A DNA stretch of 64,000 nt. Origin: Rhinopomastus cyanomelas (Eukaryota > Chordata > Aves > Bucerotiformes > Rhinopomastidae). How positions within the stretch are numbered: the stretch's first letter is position 1; every line of letters starts with the position of its first letter. The notes under the pieces were generated by a model, which made no database searches, was not told the origin of the DNA, and saw only the letters and a program-made list of their open reading frames with translations. The stretch lies in the NCBI GenBank assembly GCA_013400115.1, contig VXBP01008606.1, positions 1,380,528 through 1,444,527 of the forward strand. The letters are read 5' to 3'. The position numbers and the translations under genes are program-made. Shown piece by piece: positions 1 through 12,050 of this stretch.

Positions 1-125
1 CATGCTTAGGTAGCTGTCCTTGATGTGGGGTCAGCAGCATCCAAGAGGTGTATCGATGCCCACAGGAAAGTGCAAATTCCTTGGTTGTCCTGCCCACACC
101 TATATGAACTATGAGTGACAGCCCT

Positions 126-214
126 GAATCATAGAATCATTAGAGATTGGAAGGGACCTCAAAAGATCATCTAGTCCAATCCCCCTGCCACAGCAGGACC
201 ACCTAGACCAATCT
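126..214 (-). mobile_element. CR1 LINE 3' end fragment
   Basis: Read on the minus strand this ends in the CR1 terminal repeat (GATTCTATGATTC). Before that come the short 3' UTR words GATCATCTAGTCC and CTGCCACAGCAGG, seen here in reverse orientation. Only about 90 bp survive, so it is a strongly 5'-truncated copy with no coding sequence. It belongs to the abundant subfamily of this window. No target-site duplication was seen. Confidence 0.9.
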
Positions 215-3200
215 TAGGGATTCTGGAGCTAGAAAATGTATGCATTTTCCATTCAATCTACACTTCTGACACTGGCCATCATCAGTGACACACAAAATCA
301 ACCAGCTTACTACCTGGACTTTGTTCCCCACCTAAGCAAAGGGACTTTGAAGTAATGTGCTCACGGACAGTAGGATCTTAAAAGCTTGCTCTGAACTCAC
401 CTTATTCAAGCTCTGTTCCTACACGAATGCTTTAAGTACAACACGCGGGTCTTTCTCGCCCCTCCCCAACGTGACAAACAGTAATGATGGCCTGTGAAAT
501 CCAATTTTGCATTTTACTTCAAAGTATTTCATTTCATAAGCTCCTGGAGCTTTTTGTATTGATCCCATTTAAGGTCATCTATCTGCCAGATTCTACCAGC
601 CTTTTCCTCACTGCTGACCGTGGCACGTGTGCCACCAAGGAAAACACGAAGCCTGACAAATTGATAGAGAGGGAGAACTCGTGAAGCAGCGTGTGTGTCT
701 TCCTGCACCTTTGCAGAGAAAGACGTAAGTCTGGGCTTATGTGGTTGTACATTTTGTGCTCACAGAGACAGTTAACGGTACCTAATGCAGGCAGGAGGGG
801 GACAGAGTAACACTTCTCACAGAACAAGTCTATATATTTTTAGACAATGCAGTTTGTGCACAGGGAAATGTCTAAGAGGTATCAAAAACCCCAACCCCAC
901 CTATTTGAGTTCAAGCAAGAACAAGTTAAAGTCTTCTCAGACAGGAGCTCCTGCAAAACCTGCCAGGATATAAAGTATCTTGATATAAATGATCACTGTG
1001 GTCACAAGAGCTAGCGAAGGACCATAACAAATAGTTCTGACTTCCCAACAAATCAGAATAAAATGCCTTTTGAACTAGATGGCAATTCATTGCATTGGCA
1101 TTGTACATCGGGGCTATAGATACCATGGTTGGCAGAGATTCAACCCTGTAAGATCACCTTCAGGAACTAGGCATGACCTTTGTTTTCGAGAGTAAAAGGT
1201 GCAGTGATTTGAGCTGCCTCTTTCGCTTTGTTCTCATGTGTCCTGAGAGCTCCAAAGGGAAACTCCAAAGGCAACAAGACTTCCACCATGCTGATTTGCT
1301 GACATCCCACTGCTGATAGGAAATGAGCTCGTTGTAAAACAGCCACAGATGGGCCTCCAAGCCAACTCCGCACCGTGCACAAGCAACACCCCTGTGGCCA
1401 TCTGAGGGGGGCTAGTGGCAAAGATCAATTCAAGTCTGTTTGTCCCCAAAACTAGGAGCTGATATCTGGGCTGCTTGTTCAGATTTCATTGTGGTGCCTG
1501 TGTAATCGTATCATTGCCAAATAGAGCTTTCTCCCTTTTTACCTTTCTGTTTGGAAGATCAACAGCAAAATCTAGGCTCTAAAAAGGGTTTATTTCAGCC
1601 TCCTCCCATGCTGGCTCCTCAGATTTTTAGTACTGCCAAGACAACTTTACAACATTTAGGCTGCCTCAGTTTCCTAACAAATACTGTTGAACCTGTGTGA
1701 ACAAGAACCAAACCACCACAGCTCAGGTCAACATTCTGATTTTCTGTTTGTCCAGACACCGTTTCCAACTGCCCAATCTCATTATCAGGAACATTCCCAA
1801 ACTGGGAGCTTTCTCTAACACTGGCTGTAGCTGAGATTATGCAGGGGCTTCATGGTTGGGGGCCTGCAAGAAGGAAGTTCATCATGGACTTGAAAGGCGA
1901 GTCTTGGTCTGATTGCTATGTTGTGGCTGGAAAGCCCATGGAGAACAGATACTGGTAGGACCCTAAGAGAAGAGCCAAGTGATTAGAGCATGAGGTGTAG
2001 TAGGTGGAAGGAAGTGTTATGGTCTTTGTAAGCCAGTGATGGAAAGCTCACACGCAGAAGACAATCAGACAAGGGCAAGAAAGCAGTTTTAACCTTGGAA
2101 CAAACATATATCAGTGCAAAGGAGTAACGTGAGGTTATGTAGTTGCTTTTCATTGGGGAATTCTTGAGCTCTGGCCTTACTACTGTAAGGTCTTGTTTTC
2201 AACTCAGCCATTGTGGGGTATGGCAAATGCAAATGAAATTACCTCAGAAATGAAAGAGTCTCTATTTGTGTAGTATTTGTAGCTGTTTAAAATACTTTTT
2301 ATGTCTGTGTTGGATTCCAACTTGACGTGGCAATTACTAAGAGTAGCATTTAAATGACTAAAGCATTTGCAAAAGAGACTGCATACATCTCCTATTTCTT
2401 TATGCAAAACCACAGCACAATCTTCCTGAATGTTGAACCATCAAAACTAGGATTTCTATCCTAAAATGTCTGATTATTTCCTGCTAATTTGTAAGAAGAT
2501 TTTCTAAAGAGAACTCCTTCACCAAAGGTTCTGAAATAACACAAAGCTCCATAGCTCTGCCAGATTATTCTGTTTGCTTCAGCTTGCTACACCAAACACA
2601 CTCCCAGACAGGTTATGCAGCTCTAGGGGCTCCCATATTTAAATATTCTCTGCCTGTAGTTGATATTTCTCTGCTTTTAAAGTGTTGTAATGCTGCATTC
2701 TTTCAAGATCACTCCGAGTTGAATAACACACTCTATCACTTTAGCAGAAGAATAGCCTAATTAAAAAGTAAAAGGTGCTTTTTCTCCATTTCATCCCAGA
2801 TGAAATGAAATGGAGGATGAAAAGTTCACAACACTAAGACAACACAGCTCAAAACACGAAAGAATAGATTAAAAATTAAGAAGTAAAATTCACTCCCTAC
2901 ATCACATTTCACACAGGAACCTCATCTATTGTCTTTCCAAAGACAGGGGTCTCGACTGTACATCTCCTGTACAGCGGAAAGAACAGCAATTCCGAAATTA
3001 TTCCAAATGTTTTGCATGCCTATCGATTCCTTCAAGTTACAAGAGCTAAACAAAGACAGAGAATCACACTCTGACCCCTTTAAAAACATCAAAGTGCCAC
3101 GCTATCGGTCCTGAATCTTCCTTACAATCCAACCTTGGGCGATTATGTTACAGTGCCACTGACTATTCATAATCTGTCCTGAAACTACAAATTATTTATT

Positions 3201-3229
3201 GATTTTTCTCTAATATTATCAAGTTCTAA
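215..3229. other. Non-coding stretch, no gene seen
   Basis: About 3 kb of mixed AT-rich sequence. Open frames reach only 60-85 codons, overlap each other on both strands and show no domain. The only structure noted is an inverted repeat at 2,784-2,815, listed separately. No mobile element was recognised. Confidence 0.55.
2784..2815. repeat. Perfect 11-bp inverted repeat
   Basis: The arms CTCCATTTCAT (2,784-2,794) and ATGAAATGGAG (2,805-2,815) are exact reverse complements around a 10-nt loop. The stem could extend on both sides if small bulges are allowed, because CTTTTT lies upstream and GATGAAAAG downstream. The function is unknown. It may be a chance hairpin or the remnant of a small inverted-repeat element. 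Confidence 0.7.
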
Positions 3230-3520
3230 AGAATAATTACTGGTGTAATAGTTAGCCAAGTTGTTATGAGAATTGTAAGCCCTTTTGCTTAATGCATGGC
3301 ATATGTCTGAGGCATTCAGCTAATTCACATATCTGTCTGCACTATTAATAGAGAAGGTTACATGCCAATTATCCAGGGTTCAATCAGCCTGTTAGGATAC
3401 AATAGCTGCAGTGTTCACACACTTGATGTGCCACATTCCTCACAGACATTATAAGCAGCTGGTCCAGATAAGACCACTGGGGCTTTAATATTTAGGAATC
3501 GCTCCTTCGTCCAACCTGGA
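3230..3520. promoter_or_regulatory. Candidate conserved non-coding element
   Basis: This AT-rich, non-repetitive block has no CR1. It packs several developmental transcription-factor words: ATGCAT (3,292-3,297), the E-box CATATG (3,300-3,305), the E-box CAGCTG (3,456-3,461) and a GATA site AGATAAG (3,466-3,472). The E-box and GATA sites are 4 bp apart, a spacing near that of composite E-box/GATA elements (usually about 8-10 bp between them). Conservation cannot be seen here, so enhancer function is inference. Confidence 0.3.
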
Positions 3521-4090
3521 TTGTGATTTTTTTTGATTGTTAACGTTAACTGAGGTCCTTTTGTTACTCTAATCTCTCGTCTTTTTTAACATTATTTTTG
3601 GATTCAGCAGCGTTGAAGTCAACTGACATTTCCCTTCTGTTAGGAGGGAAAACAGACCCTTGTAAATGGCTGTGGCGAACCCGTAGACACAATAGATTCG
3701 GGAGTTCTCCGAATTCCCCCAAACTAACAGCATTCTTGTGTCGTGAGGAGGCATGTTAATACCTCCCGTATCATCAAATCTGCAGAAAGGAGCACGCTGA
3801 AAGGACTGCTCCGTGCTAAATGCTTAATCTCATTTAATTATTTTGCCTGCTTTACTCACAAGACAAAATAAATTAAAACCAAAGCAAAACAAACCCGTTA
3901 ATTTCGGTTGTTGTTTGCCCTGCATTTTTATTTCCTGACTATGTTTGGGGGAATAGTTACTTCGGAGCTATTCTGGTTTAGTTTAGCGCAAGGTGGGGAA
4001 CAGCATGCAAACAACCAATTTAGAGTGCCATGTTAGTCAAGGCACTGTGAGCTCGATTGGGGATTTCACCACATGAAAACCAGACATTCA
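3521..4090. promoter_or_regulatory. Candidate conserved non-coding element
   Basis: It starts with a perfect 12-bp palindrome GTTAACGTTAAC at 3,539-3,550. From about 3,790 follows a block rich in TTAAT/ATTA homeodomain-type cores and CAAAACAAAC forkhead-like words. The 61-codon minus-strand frame at 3,569-3,754 shows no domain and is treated as chance. The call rests only on motif density and absence of repeats. Confidence 0.25.
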
Positions 4091-5059
4091 TCTGTTCCCA
4101 TGGAGATACTCCTTCTCCCAGTCAATCAGGAGCTGTTCAGGTCAAACAATAGGCAGTGGTTCCTTTTCTCATCTTACAAATAGATACCCCCTCCCTCCTC
4201 CTCCTTCTATTTACAGATATTCTCGATAACATTTAAACACCTATAAAACAAGCAATCATATTTTCAAATTATTAAGAAGAATTTGTCAGGCTTACAGAAA
4301 AACTAATAGTTGCCTGAGTTAAATAAAAACGAGCCTGTCCTGGACTTGTTCACCCTAACCTTTCATGTACCCTCAACTTTTTTTTCCACAATAGGTACAA
4401 TTTTCATGCAAAGATAAAATTAGGGTTGTCTTCATCTTGCTTGAGCAGCCTTTGTTGCCAAATCACTCTAGAAGTGGCTAAAACTGTCCGAGATAATTGC
4501 TTGTAACTTCTAAATTGCAGGAACAGAGCTACAAGACAGGCCCCACAGAATGAAGCTTGGGCAAATGCAAAGTGTGATTACTTACAGAGCCATTAGCTAC
4601 TCCCTAAAAATAAAAAACACATAGAAAGCAGCTGTACAACACAGATCAGAAGATGGAAATTATGCTTTTAACATTTCCTGCTCAAATATTTAGGGCAGGC
4701 TAAAGGACAGCATTCAGAACACATGGGTGGGTTGTTTTCTCCCTCAGTCAACTTACAACTACCTTTTTTCCTTACTTTGCCCATTCAGTCCCAGAAAACT
4801 GTGCATTTAAAGACTAATGATGGAATTCTATGTGGATTTGTAAAATTAGATTCTTCAACGTATGTTGTTACTTAGGAAACTACAGGTGCACTTTTCCTAC
4901 TCTTAAAAGAGTTCTTACCTTCTACCTGAGCAGGTTTTATTACAGTTTCCTCTCAAAATGCCTCTGCATTGTGCGAACGCCCTGACGCACGAGCATGTAG
5001 TCGCTCCACCTGAGGACAGGTGCTCAGGAAACCAAACTGCCTGGCCCCCTTCTCCCCCG
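4091..5059. other. Non-coding stretch, nothing distinct
   Basis: AT-rich single-copy sequence without CR1, tandem repeats or a credible open frame. Nothing was seen that supports a gene or a specific regulatory site. Confidence 0.5.
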
Positions 5060-5230
5060 TATTGACAACTTCAGAACCTGCAGACCGTTTTTGGCAGAGC
5101 TGCTGAGATTTCTTAATTAATTTCTTGATTAATTCATCACGGTGATGATTAATCCCTTGTTTTTCATGCAAATGGATGACTTGGCAGAGGGGAGCGAGCA
5201 CCCAAACCAAGGGAAAGGCAAGTAAAATTC
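5060..5230. promoter_or_regulatory. Octamer plus homeodomain-site cluster, candidate enhancer
   Basis: Within about 75 bp there are TTAATTAATT (from 5,113), GATTAATTC (from 5,127), a 13-bp palindromic CATCACGGTGATG (5,135-5,147) and a bicoid-type GATTAATCC (5,147-5,155). A perfect POU octamer ATGCAAAT follows at 5,166-5,173. Clusters of octamer and paired/bicoid-type sites are typical of neural or pituitary developmental enhancers. The 85-codon minus-strand frame across the block (4,953-5,210) looks like chance. Motifs are seen directly; function is inferred. Confidence 0.4.
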
Positions 5231-6359
5231 CACAGTTATTTAACCGTCGGGTAACTAATCAGCACGGACCTGCCAACAACCTGATCTGGGTGCCTCTGCC
5301 CAGCCAGCACGCAAAATAGAGCACATAAAGAGATTTTAAAAAGAGATAAAGAAAGCATAAAGAGAAGTGTTGCAGCTGGATGGGGAGAAGATCGGTGTTT
5401 ATCGCACAGACAGGGAATCAAAAGAGTGGCTGTTGCTGTATGTGCAGGACAGAGGGATAGGACCGCATGTAACACAAATGCACACAGAACTCAACTTCAG
5501 TCATTCCTCAAGGAAAACAAATTCCTTAAAGGAGGGTTTGCACTGGAGCTTGTGCCTGAAAAGCAGCATCACAGCTTTGCATGTGTATGTGTCAGAGCAA
5601 AGTGTCAGATACCGACACGCTGATGTCTGCTGTGGTGGCCATGCCCGGGCAATGGCTGTGCTAGCAATTAATCACTTAACAAACATCAATGTGTGAAGGG
5701 AACTTCCCAGATTGAAAGGAGAAAAAGAAACAGCAAAGATACTAAACTAGTCTCCTCCTTAAATACCATCTCTGCTGGGAGGCACCAGCATCTGTTCAAC
5801 CAGACCACAGAAACACAGATCCTGATACTCTCTCCCTGTCACATTGCGCTTCCCCTTGTTTTATTCACTAATTATCTCCTGCACTTGGAGGCTGAAGTCC
5901 TTAGGAAGGCTGTGGACACAATGCCTGCTTTTATGAGGGATCCATAGTGGGCCTCTTGGTGTTACTGTATTACAAATACTAAACAAAGGTAACCAGCTCC
6001 TGCCAAGGGTGTGCTGAGGCGCAGCCTGCTCCTTAAAAAGTGTGGCAGTGGCTAGAGTTTCAAAATGGCACTAGCCAAACTGGAAAGAAACCATAAAGCA
6101 CCATTTCCCCAACACGATCCTTTAAGAAAAAAAATCTAGGAAGGAAGCCCGGCAGTGTAAGGAGAAGATTTTTGTTCGGATGAAACCTTAAGGAGAAGTT
6201 TGAAGAAGGATTCGCGTTCAGCTCAGTGAATAAGAATAGAACAGGAAACTGCAAATGACACCAGAGGTTTGGATTGTGCGATTAAGTAACTGCCCTCCTT
6301 TTTAATGAAGTCACTCAAGTACAACTAAACAGGAAAGCAAAGCAGTAAAGTCAATAGAG
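5231..6359. other. Non-coding stretch, overlapping chance frames
   Basis: Two overlapping plus-strand frames (5,367-5,696 and 5,426-5,623) and a minus-strand frame (5,236-5,475) compete here. None has a recognisable domain, and three frames open over the same bases argues for chance. No CR1 or tandem repeat was recognised. Confidence 0.5.
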
Positions 6360-6680
6360 TTAAACTCTCCTTAGCTTTAAACAAGCCCGGCCAGTTATAC
6401 GGCTTCTCCGAAAATTGCATTTCCATCCCCGCACGGGCAGATTTCATTTCTCTGAGCGATTGGGCCAGAACAAAGAGCAGGGAGCTCTGAAACTGCTCCC
6501 GACCTCCTCTGTAAATAACCCGGGGGGTGTAAATTATAAAGTCAGAGATAGTTAATAAACAAACAAAACTAAATTTCACACCGCCAATGTGAGTTGGTAT
6601 TAACTGCCCTTTGTGACACCGGGAGCAGCGACCAGCGACTCTCGCCGGCGATTTCTCACCTATTGAAAGGGACATTTGCA
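6360..6680. promoter_or_regulatory. CpG-containing candidate conserved element
   Basis: The block combines CpG-bearing words (CACCGGGAGCAGCGACC, CTCGCCGGCGATTTCTC) with AT-rich homeodomain- and forkhead-like words (GTTAATAAACAAAC). CpG retention in otherwise CpG-poor intergenic DNA suggests selection or low methylation. A 118-codon minus-strand frame (6,325-6,681) covers it, but it has no known domain and I do not call it a gene. It continues into the next element. Confidence 0.35.
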
Positions 6681-6729
6681 AGTGACTGACCCAGAGTAAC
6701 AGCCAGAGCCGCTCAAAAGGGGCTGATGG

Positions 6730-6900
6730 GCTGGCACCTGTCCTTTAAAACGCTTTTATCTATTCAGTAAGGCTTGACTGAATTAACCATTTTACAGAAG
6801 AGATTGGTTTTCGCAGACTGTAGTTAACCCATTAAAGGAACAATATTATCGCTTATCGCTATGGGGTTTTAATGCTTCCTCTCTACTCGGAAGAAAGATG
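6730..6900. promoter_or_regulatory. Candidate conserved element with SOX-like site
   Basis: The block holds a SOX-like GGAACAAT (6,837-6,844) directly followed by two exact tandem copies of TTATCGC (6,846-6,852 and 6,853-6,859). TTAACCCATTAAAGG lies just upstream. The two half-sites are not spaced correctly for HNF1. The area is repeat-free. Enhancer function is inferred from motif packing only. Confidence 0.3.
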
Positions 6901-6952
6901 CTGTGTAAAACCAAACTCCGAGGGGATCTGTGCAACATCCTACCCCAGATAA

Positions 6953-7020
6953 ATATGTTTGTGAATATAAAAAAACCGATTGTGAATATAATAAATGTTT
7001 GTCAATATACAAAACGATAT
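6953..7020. repeat. Short AT-rich threefold imperfect repeat
   Basis: Three related units follow one another: GTTTGTGAATATA, GATTGTGAATATA and GTTTGTCAATATA, each followed by an A-rich spacer and then CG. It is a local, diverged duplication of a unit of about 20-25 bp. Slippage or an old tandem duplication explains it. FOX-like GTTTGT words recur in it. Confidence 0.6.
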
Positions 7021-10000
7021 TTTACGACAAGGTCAACGGTTAAATATCATCACCTATACTAAAAATACGGCAAATACAGTTACTTTTCACTTCTTCGATG
7101 GAGTATTTAAAATACAGACAGCAGAAACTGTTTAACTTGCTATGCCAAAGCAGGAAGAGCTGACAACCATAAAGAGGAAGTTGCACGTTGTACTAAAAAT
7201 GAGCTAGAGCTGTCTGCAGTATCAACAGACTATGGGAAAGGGAAAGAGCAAACAAAACTGTACCTGGGGAAAAAAACAACGAACAACATTTCTCAAGCCA
7301 AGGAAGAACTTTTGAAGAGCTAGATTCTAAATGTGTGGCCAAACCTATGAGAAGGCAAAGCAAATCAGTTATGGGCTAAAGGATTCTAGAAGCAAACTGA
7401 AACCTTGTTAAGGACCTTATGCCTAGAAAAGAGGGTGGAGGGAAATCGGGCAATAGTAGTTAGTAGCCAGCAACCTCTCAGAAAAACTCACATGATGTCC
7501 GAGAAGGAAATAAGAGAAGAAAGCCTGCTCCCCCTTGAGCAAATAGGAACAGGACAAATTCTTCCAGCAAGATTAAGATCTCAGCCTAGGTGATAAATAC
7601 ATTTCTGTAGGGATTGAAGAGTTACTGTTTGTAACATAGGAAAAAAACCCAAAATGACTTGTTTATTACAGGATGAACTGGTGCCATTCTTAACATCCAA
7701 CAAGAAAACATCTATTTGATGGAAGAAGGCAGCACTGCCGTCAGAAGGACCAACCTGGGGGTTTTGCCAGGTGCAGTATCTTACACTATCAACACTGTCC
7801 TGCTCTAAACTTACAGCTGTGTGGAAAACGCAGGCTCCCAGGCTGTCCTGTGCTCATGGCATGCAGAGCCCAAGAGAAATGAGCCACAATGGAGTCAGCA
7901 GCCAGGAGAAAACATCCATAATTTTAAAGTAATATTAGCATTTTTATTTTTCCCCAGTGCAGCAGAACAGTAGTGGGACTGTGGGGTGCACAAGTTTAGA
8001 CTGGTGAAGGGGGGGGCTAAACTGCAGAGGCGTAAACCACACACCACCAGTGGTTCATAGGAATTAATTCTTGTAAGCAAACACTCTGATTTTTACTATT
8101 CTGTTATCTGGGAAATTCTGGGGAAATCCTGACTATTTTGGCATCAGTAGCAAAACTCATTAATTTAAAGAGTCAATATTTATACCAAAACCAGATCCCC
8201 AGTACTCAGTTCCATATTCAAGACTCTATTTCCAGGATGATGAAAATGAGGCTGAATTCAGATGTCTTTATTCCTGTGTGGTATTTATTCAATCCAGAGG
8301 TCTCCAGTTCCCTACAAATACTCAGGATAACTATTAACCAAGTATTGATACTGTTCAGACTGTAATGGAGAGTTCAGATCTGCAGTCTGCCTCACATGTC
8401 AAGAAACAGTGAATTTTTAAAACTTCCTCTGCCAAAAAGGGGATCAAAGTGAAATATAGTGAAAAAGACACAGGTCCCAGGAGCTATGGGACACAGAATC
8501 AACCTGGAAAATTTCTACAGAGAAGAAATTAGTGGTAGTGTCTTATATGACTTGTGCTGGGTAGTACTCAGGAATCCCACTGATGAATCAGGGCTTCATG
8601 AGAATCCTAACACAGACTGAAGAGGTCCTGTCCCAGAGGCACCACAGCTTAGAGATTACAGAGCTCTAAATATGAAACTACTTACTGAGGTGTGTTTCCT
8701 TTAGGAGCCAGTTAAGAAATGATGTGTTTTTCCAGTGACACTGCACCCTACAGACCACAGCTCCTGCAGCACGGGCTTTTCACTGGCCAAGCTGTGATGC
8801 TGAGGACTCTTGAGTAACGTAAATATACGCCAAAATTAATAAATGGGGGTGACACATACCTTATTCACACCCTGATGCATTGTTTGTGCAATCTTTGGGA
8901 AGAATTTGAATAATATGAAGTGTAGAGGCACAGGGATGAGGTATGGACTGCAGACCACAGGCAAACAACAGACCTGATGACTTCTTGCTTTAGAGGAGCA
9001 AGTAAGTAAAATGGCAATGAAGACCTGAGGTTGTACTCTCTACATATTAACCAAAGTATAACTGCTCTGTGGAACAACCAAATCCTGCTGTATGTGGAAA
9101 ATAAATAAAGTTGTCTGACAGGATGCTGTCAGAAGGAAATAAAATCCCTCAGTTTCTTCCCTGTCCTCTACTGCCAGTTGCTGTTACTTTTCCTGAGTAC
9201 ACACAACTGAGGTGTTCAACACAGACCTGAGCAGAGAGCTCTGCTGCTCTCATTGATTTATTATGAGGGAAAGAGATAGTAAGTCTATTAGATTATTAAT
9301 TAGTCAGTTTAATTGTAAAGCAAGCTATTCACAGTAAGAACATGTCCACCCAAATTATAATAGCAATAATAAATGATATCCACCAATTCTTCAAACTCAG
9401 ATAATAGCCCAAAGAAACTGAGGATATTACACAGTAATAAAACCCCAACACTGAAAAAGCTTCTCATTTCCTCCCAGACCTTGGACCTCTCTTTGGAAAT
9501 GTGAAAAACACATTTCTGAAATGAAAGTTCTTTGTTACTACAACACGATTACATGATTCTGGCAGTACCACAAGCACGAGGTGGCTTTCATCACAGGCGT
9601 GACAGTAATTCTTGTAACATACTTCTTCTTGAAATTAAGATACCTCGGGCATGTCATTGGTTGGAGGGTCATATCTGAAACCCAGTAGTTTCATCAAGGG
9701 ACTTTTTGTTCTTGTTCTTTTGTTGCCTCACAGTCATTGGGTTTGTATTAAAAAAAATTAATTAAAAAAATCAGTCTTCTCCCTAGTTTATCCCAAGCTG
9801 ACTCTTCACCCTATGAGTGATAATTTGGAAGGTTAATGTCTATTCAGCTGATTTGGGGCTGGGTTTTTCTTTTTTGTTTTTTAATTTGCACAACTGAAAC
9901 TCAATAAGCTGGTGCACCAGCCCTGACTCAGCTCACAGCTATGTCTGTGTATCTTGGGTGTGACTCCACACACGTAGATCTGGTATCAAATTAAACCAAA

Positions 10001-10892
10001 AGTGAGTGTGAAGGTAGGATGCAGCACAGGTAGGATAACACGGCAGCCATCAGGAACATGTCGGAAGGTCCCTTCCCTGACCTTCTGGCGGGGTGCAATG
10101 CCCCTCAGCCTGGCAGTAGCACTTCCCACTTCACCAGATCCAGAGCATGGTGACCAGCCAAGCCTTCAATCCCAGAGGATGTCAGTGGTGACACCTCACG
10201 TGCACACGCAGAAGAGGAACCAGCAGACAGCAACAAAGCCTGCGGAGTTAAAATAAACAACCAAAAGCCACGTGAAAGGTCAGGGACAGAGAAGAAAGAA
10301 ACCTGCCAAGTCCTGCCTGCTGGGTGACAGCACCCTCAATTTTCAGTTTCATCTTCAGGCGGTTGTAAAAAACAAGCCCCCTCCCTCCGCTTTTGTGGCA
10401 ACGCAGCGTTTGCTGCACACTCTGCTGGGACGTGAAGAGTCTTCCTCATTCACAGACCAGCAGCGGGACACCCGGGAGAAGCGGGATCCAGTTGAGGTGG
10501 AGCCCAGCCTTACCCAGAACATCAGATTCATGGGCGAGGCAATGACACTATCGAGCTCTTGCAAAATAATTAAGGAAACTGTTCTTCATGTGAGAGGCCA
10601 CTCCTGGCTGCTAGAAAAGGGAAAAAAAAACTTCATGTAACAGCACAAGATAGTGCAGTCTAGGCATGCCAGTGTGAGAACAGGCGCTGTTTTACCTCAG
10701 ACCTGCTTTGGAAGGCACAAAAATTAAACAGGGTCACAACTCTTTCACTAAACTGTTGCTTAAATCGTTCCTGTTTTCTGGTTGCACAGGTCCAAGAAAA
10801 TTTGGCACCAGAAATAACTCTCAAGAATACAGCTTTCCACTTATGGAAATGTTATATATGTTCCACACAGAGAGCTGAACCTAAAGCATGCT
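7021..10892. other. Long non-coding stretch, no gene seen
   Basis: Nearly 4 kb of single-copy AT-rich DNA. Frames at 10,002-10,256 and 10,272-10,640 (84 and 122 codons) are the longest. They have no domain, and the second is contradicted by an overlapping minus-strand frame. No CR1 was recognised in the interval, making 215-10,892 the longest CR1-free run of the window. An A/T-rich low-complexity spot lies at 9,749-9,771. Confidence 0.55.
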
Positions 10893-11070
10893 CAGAGCAC
10901 TGGAACAGGCTGCCCAGGGAGGTTGTGGAGTCTCCTTCACTGGAGATGTTTAAAACCTGCCTGGATGTGTTCCTGTGTGACTTGGTCTAGGTGATCCTGC
11001 TGTGGCAGGGGGATTGGACTAGATGATCTCTCAAAGTCCCTTCCAATCCCTAATGGTTCTATGAGTCTAT
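10893..11070 (+). mobile_element. CR1 LINE 3' fragment with ORF2 tail
   Basis: The plus-strand frame ends in the CR1 ORF2 C-terminus (WNRLPREVVESPSLEMF), with a stop codon TAG at 10,988-10,990. About 80 bp of 3' UTR follows, including GTGGCAGGGGGATTGGACTA and a decayed terminal repeat near 11,056-11,070. It is truncated at the 5' side near the conserved EHWNRLPRE region. The upstream open frame back to 10,802 is not CR1. Confidence 0.93.
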
Positions 11071-11932
11071 ATTGTCTTTAGACTGTCATCAGTGCTCACA
11101 CTGGGAACTGAACTGGGAAGATTATGCCTTTTCCTTTATTTTTCCTTTTAGTTAATGTTTTAAACTGCTTTTATTGCATAAACTCCAGTGAGCCATGTCC
11201 TTAAAGGCACATGTGATTAATGTGCTTAAGGAATGGCTCCACATATGTCTCTGGAACGACAGAGCTGATAACACTGATTACACTTTTCCCACAGAACTGA
11301 CACGAAAATGGATTCAAAACCTCTTTTGAACCGAACCCAGCTATAATACAATCTTTGTCCACACCAAAAACTTCTGGCTTCACAACCAGCAAACGGGATT
11401 TTTATGACACACATTTCACCCCCAAATGTTAAGTGAACCCTTAGACCATTTTTATTAGCTCTTCTGAAAACAAGTCATAAAACCTTATTTATGTGGTCCT
11501 GACATCCTCGGTACACACCGAGTGGTGACTGTAAACCACTTCAGTTATATTAACATAACTTCACTGATGACTCTTCATTTTGGGAGGCAGGCAGGCAGCT
11601 GAGCGCGGTTGTGCAACGCTAATTCAGCAAGCTGTGAAAACTGCCCGTGTAGGCAAGCCCACATGACTTTCAGTCCTGGCATATAATCCCATGGTCTTGG
11701 CAAAGAGCATTTCTGGGGAAAAGGATTTTCTTTGTCTTCATAAAGGCTTTTTTTATTTCCCTTCTCATTTTGAAGTGTCTAGAGGAAAAATTTCTCATCA
11801 ATGACTACATGGATTAATTAATATTAATCATCTTAATATTAAAAAACTATTAATCGGGAAGCTACAGCCAGTCTTAGCACTTTTTCTCTGATGCAAATTA
11901 CCAGTACACCACCCAGGTTTGTGTGTGCCACA
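11071..11932. other. Non-coding stretch with AT palindromes
   Basis: Single-copy AT-rich sequence. At 11,812-11,829 there is a palindromic GATTAATTAATATTAATC, followed by further TTAATATTAA words. Short competing frames at 11,201-11,414 are not credible genes. Confidence 0.5.
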
Positions 11933-12050
11933 GACTCACAGAACATTAGGGATGGGAACAGACCTCGAAAGATCATCCAGCCCAATCCCCCCACCACAGA
12001 AGGATCATCTAGATCAAGACACACAGGAACATATCCAGGCAGGTTTCCAG
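11933..12050 (-). mobile_element. CR1 LINE 3' end fragment
   Basis: This is a minus-strand copy of the abundant subfamily. It covers the terminal repeat, the 3' UTR and the last ORF2 codons (the reverse of CTGGATATGTTCCTGTGTG). It is somewhat diverged, with CCACCACAGAAGG in place of CTGCCACAGCAGG. The frames open on both strands here are products of the repeat. Confidence 0.88.

Noticed and set aside
6325..6681. 118-codon minus-strand frame over a CpG-bearing block
   Set aside because: No recognisable domain. The DNA reads better as a non-coding element, and chance frames of this size are expected in 64 kb.
6823..6836. HNF1-like GTTAACCCATTAAA
   Set aside because: The two half-sites are separated by two bases rather than one, so it does not fit the HNF1 consensus.
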